DNA from: Eimeria necatrix
Taxonomy: Eukaryota; Apicomplexa; Conoidasida; Eucoccidiorida; Eimeriidae
Length of the DNA stretch: 64,000 nucleotides
Direction of reading: 5' to 3'
Assembly (NCBI RefSeq): GCF_000499385.1
Contig: NW_013655239.1
Location: forward strand, 62,001 to 126,000
Under the pieces are notes generated by a model. It searched no databases, was not told the DNA's origin, and saw nothing but the letters and a program-made list of their open reading frames with translations. Below, in pieces: positions 57,201 to 64,000 of the stretch (positions within the stretch are counted from its first letter, which is position 1; every line of letters begins with the position of its first letter). The position numbers and the translations under genes were made by a program.

Positions 57201-60200
57201 TCACAAGACGCACTGTCCAAGGGATAGGGCATTGAACTGCATATATAGATGCCAATGGAAACTGCTCAAATATTGCCGGCCAGTACATCCTTGTGAAGCC
57301 GGGTTCGGTTTTGGAGAGATTCTGGAATTATTCATATGTCTCCAACGTGGCGACGGCATAGATGTTCATGGCTTTAAACCACAAAACATGCTGCGACAAT
57401 GATACATACATGTTAAGAAGACCATGGAAGAGCGGTCCGCAAGCCGCTACAACAACAGGCAGAATGGGAACTTTCTATGCCTATCACCGCAAGAGTAGAC
57501 AAGATGCTCTGGCACGGAAGAGCTCACGCACAAAGTAAATATTCAGTCAAATAACGCGGCATGAAGATGTTTACAGCACGGAACCGGCAACATTTTGAAA
57601 TAAAGAATGACCTGATGACAGAGCGGTAGATTTCTCGTTGACGGAGTCTCTTCAACGAGTCGACACTATGCAAATTAATGACAAAACCTGATTGTCAACG
57701 GGCATTGAGCACTTCAAATGCGATAGCCGTCAACCAAGACCCCGCGTTCTACTTGTCTCCGCAATTCAGCAGAATTGTCTGCGGAAACCGTTCTGAAGCA
57801 GTAACAGTGCCATGCTATAAAGGACCGTCACGCTGAAAACGAATTAAATAATCGCTCATACAGCGGAAAACCCAGCGTTAGCGCAGAGAAAGAGCAATTA
57901 CCAGGAGCTATGACCCATTCAGTCCAAAAATCAGTAGAAAGAAGGAAACCCATACTACGTCTAGAACGAATGTATTCATGGAATTTGAACTAGGATGAAT
58001 TTCTTCGGCTGGAAGAAGAGCTATGACAACCTGTTCCTGCGTCGCTTCCCAGTTGCCTTCCACGCAAAATCATGGGGAAAATCGCGCTATTGACAAATAT
58101 CCCTTAGACTGGCACTGCCCATTTTTTTCACGTAATCCTAAGACGTATATTCATGATATTACCGCGTAGATTCACGGATCACCTTCTGTCCGCAGACTGA
58201 CCGCCTCGATGACCTGGGTAAGGTGCTCGTGCATAAAGCTGTCATTCCCTAAAGAACTTCCGCCTACGCGGAAACGGCCAGTGAGTGGTCCGGCGTGCCA
58301 GCGGAGTGACACATTTAAGAGCAAGACTAATAAACAGATTGATTGGAACGGTACGGAGAACTAAGGGCAGCACTCGGACCCCAGTGCTATTGCTTTCTTG
58401 CAAGTGAAGTGCTCTACTACTCCTGCTGTAGCTGGTGGTACTCCTCTACGCAGCTTTCTAGATAGTCCAGAACTTATGTTTGCTTGCACGCCAGGCAAAA
58501 AAGGAAACAGACTCAGGGGATTCCTAAGAATGCAGCAGCAGAAGCAAGCTAAAGACGTAATAATTGTTCTTGCTGGCGCCTCGATGACAGTCAAAGTGAC
58601 AAGAAATGATATCGCTTACGGGGTGTTAGCCCATAAGAATGGCAGGAAGGAGTCGTAAACGTTTCGGAGCGCATGAATATCACTGAAGCTGTGGAGTGAA
58701 CGGCCTTTAGATGCCGCCATTCCCCATGACAAGCGCCGAGGACGCCACAAGTCACAACAGTGCAATGCGTCAAAGTCGTCTATTCGGCCTCCTTCAGCAG
58801 AGCACCAGGAATTCCCTTTGACGCAGGTATTAGAGCTGCAAAAAAACTCGTTCAAGTTATTTAAATATATAATGCAAATTACTTAATACGACAAAAGCGG
58901 GCAGGCGCCCAACACAAGGGGTTACGGACACATGGAAGTGCATCCTCTCACAAGCCTGGCTGTATTAACGGTCCGTTGCTGTTTTCCGAGGCGCAACTGA
59001 ATCGATCTGCTAAAGTCTCTTTTCTGTGAATAGATTTGAACCCCAGTGTAACCGTGTGCCCTGCTGAAGCAGCGGAACCCCACGATGCCGAAGCATCGCA
59101 GTCGGCATCACGCTCTGTGTAGGCTATGAAAGAGTTTTCTCGTCTGAACTGTGCCCTCTGTAGTGCCAGGCAGTAGCATGGTAGTAACGCCAGGAGCTAA
59201 ATCACAATCGTAAAAGCGCCGCTTCAGAACTGACCGCAACACACGACACACTTGCTGCTTAGTGCAACCGTTTAGGCACAATCGTAGAATCTAATATGCG
59301 GGCGGAGTCGCCTTAACGTCGATGCGAGTCCAACAAACACTGACCTCCAGCCGGTCACTGTGTGGCGTTTGTGTGTTATGCTCAGCCTTTTCGTATCTGC
59401 TGCCCTAGCTGCTGGACGTCATCTCCCGAATTGCGCGTTGTACTTGCCTTACTTTTAAGACGAGTATTGCTCCACTGCTTACTTCCACTCCGTGGGACTT
59501 TGCAGGTATCAATGACTCAATAGTCACCTCTACTGAGGCATCTACAGTACAGTCCTAACTTCCTGCGTTGTGAAAGGGCCCCACAGGCTAGCCACAAGGC
59601 ATTGCGGGAGACGCAAACGTCAGTTCATTGTTGTCTTCCACTGAAGGATGGACACGCCGATGCTAAAGCAGTGCCATGCTGCAAAAGGGATGTTACTAGG
59701 TGCTTCTAGTGGCACCGCATAGCCGCTGTGTTTTGTTACAGAAACGAGCTGAATCAAGGCCACTGTCCAATAACAGTTGAAAAACCGGCTCCCCGCATTG
59801 TCTGCCTGAGAAAGGCGATTCACGCTCATCAAGATATTCAGCATGCGAGCCACATCTGCCAGAATGCTAAGCTGCACCATGTTATTATCGGGAACAAACA
59901 ATTCCAGGAAATGCTAAGCAGGCTGTTCCTTGCTCAGCATTCAGCAGCCCTCCAGAAAACAACGTTATACTGTATATGAAGCCAGTGGACGCTGAGATGT
60001 CCGTGGGCGATTTCTCACAACGTTCTCCTCCGGGGCAACTCGATTCTACAAGCACACTTTGTGGAAGAAAGTCATATTAGCGTTACAATAATTATGCGCG
60101 GAAACGCCTTATCCTTGCAGCTTCGATCACCCGAGCTCCGCCTTTGGTGACCTAACATTATTCTCCATTGCTGATGACACAAAGAGACGTGCAGTATTTG

Positions 60201-62765
60201 AGAGTTCGATTAAGACGAAGCAAAGCCACTGTGAGTGGAATTATTTTCAGCTCGTCCCTCCTAAAAGCTAACTGTAAATAGCACAGATGTAGCAGATAGC
60301 AGAGCAAGCTGGACTGCGGCGGGAGCGCGCAGCCAAGCAAACTTTGTTCATATCACCTGCTTCTGCTTTATGAACCTCTAGTCTATAGCACCATGTAGCG
60401 GAAACCCATGCCCTGAGGTTGGAAGCAGAATTTCTACAGGCAGGCCTCTCCGTTGCGGTAATTCCGGGACAAGCGCCAAAGTATAGCGCGATGCAACTGT
60501 TGTGCGTCATATCTGACTCGCTAGTAGCACTGGCTTCCTCCTTAGTTTGACGCACCGTCAGTGGAGCACTTTGATGCTATGAATAAATGTTACGTCTCTG
60601 GTAGCGTCGTCAGGTGTTGTCTACTCAGCAGTCGCTAGGCATGTGATGTGCTACATTCCCCACCACACGCTTTCATAGGCCTAATTACCGGAGATATTCA
60701 CCGTGCTGCGGGCCACAAGTCGCATCTTCCGGATCAAAGATTTGTTGTTTTGGAATTTAAATACTGAAGACACTTGCCTCCATTGTGACTAAGTTACCAG
60801 GGTGTCATACTTGCCGCCAAGCTCAAAAACGCTACCAGACTTTGTTTGGCATCCAGTCGTTTCACTTTACTAAGCATTTTACAAGGAATCTGGGCCGCTG
60901 ACAAACTCGGCGCCCGAATTCTTGAACGGCACATCTTCTGGGGCAGATACAGTAATTTCATGTGCATTTGACACTCTCAGATGCCATGAGCCGAGCCCAT
61001 GACATGCATAGCCCCAGATTTAAATGGCAGCATGCCAGAAGATGCTGCATAGAGAGTTCCTTTACAGTCTGGGTTCGACGCCGGTATGAAAACACGCTGG
61101 TACGCAGACGAAACAGAAGTCGCCGGCCTCATAAAATCTGAGCTACAGCGTGATTAGAAGCGAACTTGCCCGTACTTCAAGAAATTTTAGTTGAATTTGC
61201 AATTCTTGTTTTCCTTCGAACGCCTCCCACAGCACAGGTTCATTGGCCCAAAGACCAACGGTTCAGCACTCATCCGCCTAAGTGGAGGCATCTCCTGAAT
61301 GCGGCTCTTATACGTTTCAAGTGTTTCCCTTCTTTAAATGGTCTGCAACGCCTAATGGTTGCAGTGTACCCAGAGCGCCGCTGCTCCTTGTGTGCTAAAT
61401 GTGCGGATTGACACACAATTTTCGATTTCCTTCACAACATGATGCATTTTTTCAGTTGCCTCTGGCAGTAATCCGGTGCTCATAGCCTTTGGGCGGTATT
61501 AAGACCTGAATGCTGTACGCTTCCTTAGTTACATGCCTGCAAAGTGCTAGACTATGGAGCTCAACTGTGAGTACACCAGGCGTACTAACTGCCAGCCTGA
61601 GTAACCGTGCCAGATCTGGAGTACACGGAACTTAGTTTTGCGTGCTGTACCCGACATTGTTTACTTGTAGACAGCGGGGGACAGTGAATGCAAACTGCAA
61701 AAGGGAGACAATTCTCATCAGCCTTCGCGGAATCATCTGTGCTTGGAGTCGTCTATGCGGCATTTGCTGAACTCTATGCTGACGAACATATTTCTGAGAT
61801 AAGCAACTGGAGAAGGATAATATTTGCCAACTTCAGTCGAAAGGCCTAAAGTCTGAGTAGAATTGTGCAAAAATTTTCTCACAGTTAGCCAGTGAAGCTC
61901 TCAAACAACCATACAAAGCTGTAGCGCTCTCGTTCAAGTGATTAGCGATTCAGTTACAAACATGCAAAAAATTTGTCCACGGTTCCTAAGTATACTAGTA
62001 TTTTCCAAGGACACCTCCGTGTAGACTCACTGGTTCGTCGCGCGCGTCTCCTACAGAAGAACATTCGCCTTGCGATTAAGTGCCTCCAGAGAATCTATAT
62101 TATTTACAGCACTGCATAACTAGTAGAAACTTTGAGAAATCCTCAATGCCTAGATACAGAGAAAACGCTCACAATGCAGCATGATTTCAAGGCGCCACTT
62201 CAAAAACAACATTAGAGCAAGAAATATCGAAAGCAAGGATAAAATAATGCTCTACCAGACTGGCATGCTTCAGCGAAGCTTGATTTTGCTCGCGGAAGAT
62301 TTGAGACGCATCAATTGCTTTGCTGCGTGAGCTGCAAAAAAGATTTGCCAAGGAATCAGCCTTGGCAGCGTAGTTGAATGAATGGTCAAGCAAAGCAAAG
62401 TCCTCGCGCTGCGGGTTGAAGGAAAAAGACGGCGGCATACTAAGCCTAATGCTCGCCAGTTCTGTCCCCGTCGATGGTGAGCAAGCACAACAATTGGGCT
62501 TTCGAGGTGACGCCTCATAAAACCCTGGAAGCAGTGAAGCTTTTCTAGAACAGGAGGGAGCATTTTAGCTTGCTACGTTTGCGTGTCAAGTTTACGACAT
62601 TGGTAATGGAACGTAAGAGCACCCGTCGCACACCACAATGAATGACCGCACATATTTAACAGGGATAATGGGTGGAACATTCATCTCATTCAGTGGTAGC
62701 CCTACATTTACCCAGATATTCGATTTTACTTTCCAAACGAGAGAAACGATATCATCGTCGCCAGC
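48252..62765. other. Gene-poor stretch of about 14.5 kb
   Basis: No ORF here reaches a length or similarity that I can defend. Frames of 80-147 codons lie at 48335-48778, 49272-49544, 52500-52790, 54952-55281, 58398-58658 and 59728-59979 (plus) and 60268-60555 (minus). They could be exons or chance. From about 53.0 to 58.3 kb there is almost no open frame. No tandem array, telomere-like repeat or structural RNA was recognised. Confidence 0.5.
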
Positions 62766-63300
62766 CTAGACTACTTTCTCCATGTACACGTGCTCCATAG
62801 ACTTATAAAGCAGCTTGCCAGTTGGGAACGCGAAACTCGGCAATGCGATGAGGAGACAGAATGCGCATTCTAATATTTTTCCTTGGTGACACCTTTTGAG
62901 CATGCTTCTTTTCCTTCTTTCTTCAATCTGGCGGGTTGTCGTAGCGTCAATCCCGATAATTTCAATTCCCTAGAAGCTCGTCAAGCATCTGCATTCAAAG
63001 GAATGCATCAATTACAAGGCGCATCGGTTCAGCTGGTTCGAAAAATCTTTTACTAGCATACTTACCGAGTAAAGGCTCAATTTCAGTTACATTCATTTGC
63101 TGCTGCTTGCTACTTTCCATGAAACACACCTGCTCAAATTTAATTGCAGCATTAATTTCGCCAGCTCTCAGGGGGTTTTTCCTGGATTCGCAGAAAATGC
63201 ACCAAATTAATATCACTAGCTGTCTGTGCTTCGCTGTTCAAGAGCGTCTTTCGACTCTGAAATCTAGGTACTGCCAATTATTTGCCGAGTTGTAATTTTG
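62766..63300 (-). CDS. Candidate 3' exons, possibly of the WD40-like gene
   Basis: Three pieces join in phase on the minus strand: 63300-63272 (acceptor CTCTTGCAG, donor CA|GTACCT), 63181-63130 (acceptor AATCCAG, donor CAG|GTGTGT) and 62969-62766 (acceptor CTTCTAG, stop TAG at 62766-62768). The joined reading includes NPLRAGEINAAIKFEQ and GIEIIGIDATTTRQIEERRK. It starts in phase 0 only 40 bp below the stop of the WD40-like frame, so it may be that gene's 3' end if a donor lies before 63342, or a separate small gene. A competing GTAAGT donor near 63063 leads nowhere in phase. No domain was recognised. Confidence 0.28.
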
Positions 63301-63339
63301 CTGCAAGAGCACGGCCACTGATCTACCGAAATTAACCTT

Positions 63340-64000
63340 TTAGGCCATGTCTTCAAGTGGAAGGCTGCCAACTGGGCCGCTGTGGTAGGCGCCCCTATGC
63401 GTTTGGATTTCATCGCTGCAAGCAACCAGAATTGGACTGCTCTTCGTGGCTACATAATGGATTGGCGGTGCTGTAGGTTGCCTGGAGTAGATGCAGCACA
63501 CTGTTTGTCTTGTTTGTTTTTGATACTTGGCAGTGCTACCTGTGTCAGGCGATGATGGCAGCATCACATTCTCGTCTACAGCTTCAGATTGGTTCGAATG
63601 GTTGTCTTGTCTCTGTATAATGTTGCATCTAAGCCGTTGACGAAGAACCGCTAGATTCAGTCCCGCGGCTCGCAGCACACTTCTCCTTCGTTCCGACCAC
63701 CTATTCCCTAGTGGTGTCCACACACGCGGCACCTCCTGCAGCAGCATATGAATTACAGGTCCATGCAAAAGTTGTACAACTCTGGGCGCATTTGCATCTC
63801 ATTTAATCAGGAAGGAGGTGTGTATTGCCAAAGCGTGCCGTTCTGAGTTGATGAAACGGACAGATGTGAGCTGCCCAAGGCGCTGAAGGTCCACAGACCA
63901 CGCCTTAACAACTCTGTCAGTCCCGACGGAAAGAATCCATCGAACATAGCCATTCGCTTTAGACAGAGAAGCATCTTCTGGATGAACAGCGTCAGATGAT
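63340..64000 (-). CDS. WD40-repeat-like protein, 3' part; runs off the window; in-frame TGA
   Basis: Reading the minus strand from the window edge, one frame gives a WD40-like segment (YVRWILSVGTDRVVKAWSVD), then a second blade-like stretch (LTSVRFINSERHALAIHT) ending LIK, a TGA at 63799-63801, and DANAPRVVQLLHG. It stays open to TAA at 63340-63342. WD blades normally end in a WD dipeptide, so the TGA stands where Trp (TGG) is expected. The final ~140 residues are Ser/Thr/Gln-rich. WD40 proteins are beta-propeller scaffolds; the specific role is unknown. The TGA could be a true nonsense change (pseudogene), a sequence error, or removed by an intron I could not find. The N-terminal part lies beyond the window. 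Confidence 0.55.

Noticed and set aside
61060..61100. GGGTTCGAC motif resembling a tRNA T-arm
   Set aside because: No matching acceptor stem, D-arm or anticodon arm was found upstream at the required spacing. Similar motifs near 7470 and 48825 failed the same check.

Overview
The window reads as nuclear DNA of a coccidian apicomplexan, most likely in or near Eimeria/Cyclospora. Four things point there. It holds a 376-residue actin almost identical to coccidian actin as I recall it. It holds two large, intron-rich ApiAP2 transcription-factor genes, one with a C-terminal ACDC-type domain. It has CAG/CTG trinucleotide tracts of the kind common in Eimeria. It also has a decayed LTR retrotransposon with a chromodomain, like the chromovirus-type elements reported from Eimeria. 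The species cannot be fixed from the sequence alone.

Layout. 0.3-5.7 kb: several exon-like pieces on both strands, a CAG/CTG-rich tract and a possible 50-residue gene, all low confidence. 6.0-7.35 kb: actin in two exons; its intron carries a decayed copy of the start of exon 2. 8.6-11.1 kb, minus strand: a TKL-like protein kinase with a long low-complexity N-terminus. 11.1-17.8 kb: mostly non-coding, with AT microsatellites and weak ORFs. 17.9-23.1 kb: ApiAP2 gene A, eight exons, three AP2 domains plus an ACDC-like domain. 23.4-32.4 kb: sparse; possible small multi-exon genes at 25.4-25.9 and 29.9-30.5 kb. 32.4-37.1 kb: ApiAP2 gene B, two AP2 domains and a Gln-rich tail. 41.15-43.8 kb: LTR retroelement remnant in which gag runs straight into the integrase C-terminus and chromodomain. 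43.8-62.8 kb: about 19 kb without a confident gene; the best candidate is a three-exon model at 47.5-48.25 kb. 62.8-64 kb, minus strand: 3' part of a WD40-like gene that runs off the window and has an in-frame TGA where a WD-motif tryptophan is expected.

The confident genes are not an operon or pathway. They are a cytoskeletal housekeeping gene, a signalling kinase and two predicted sequence-specific regulators, spaced widely in an intron-rich, gene-sparse region. Splice sites were chosen by eye from GT/AG signals, reading-frame phase and domain continuity. Introns that interrupt domains are well supported. Small-exon models lacking a known domain are tentative, because many short ORFs here look protein-like on either strand.
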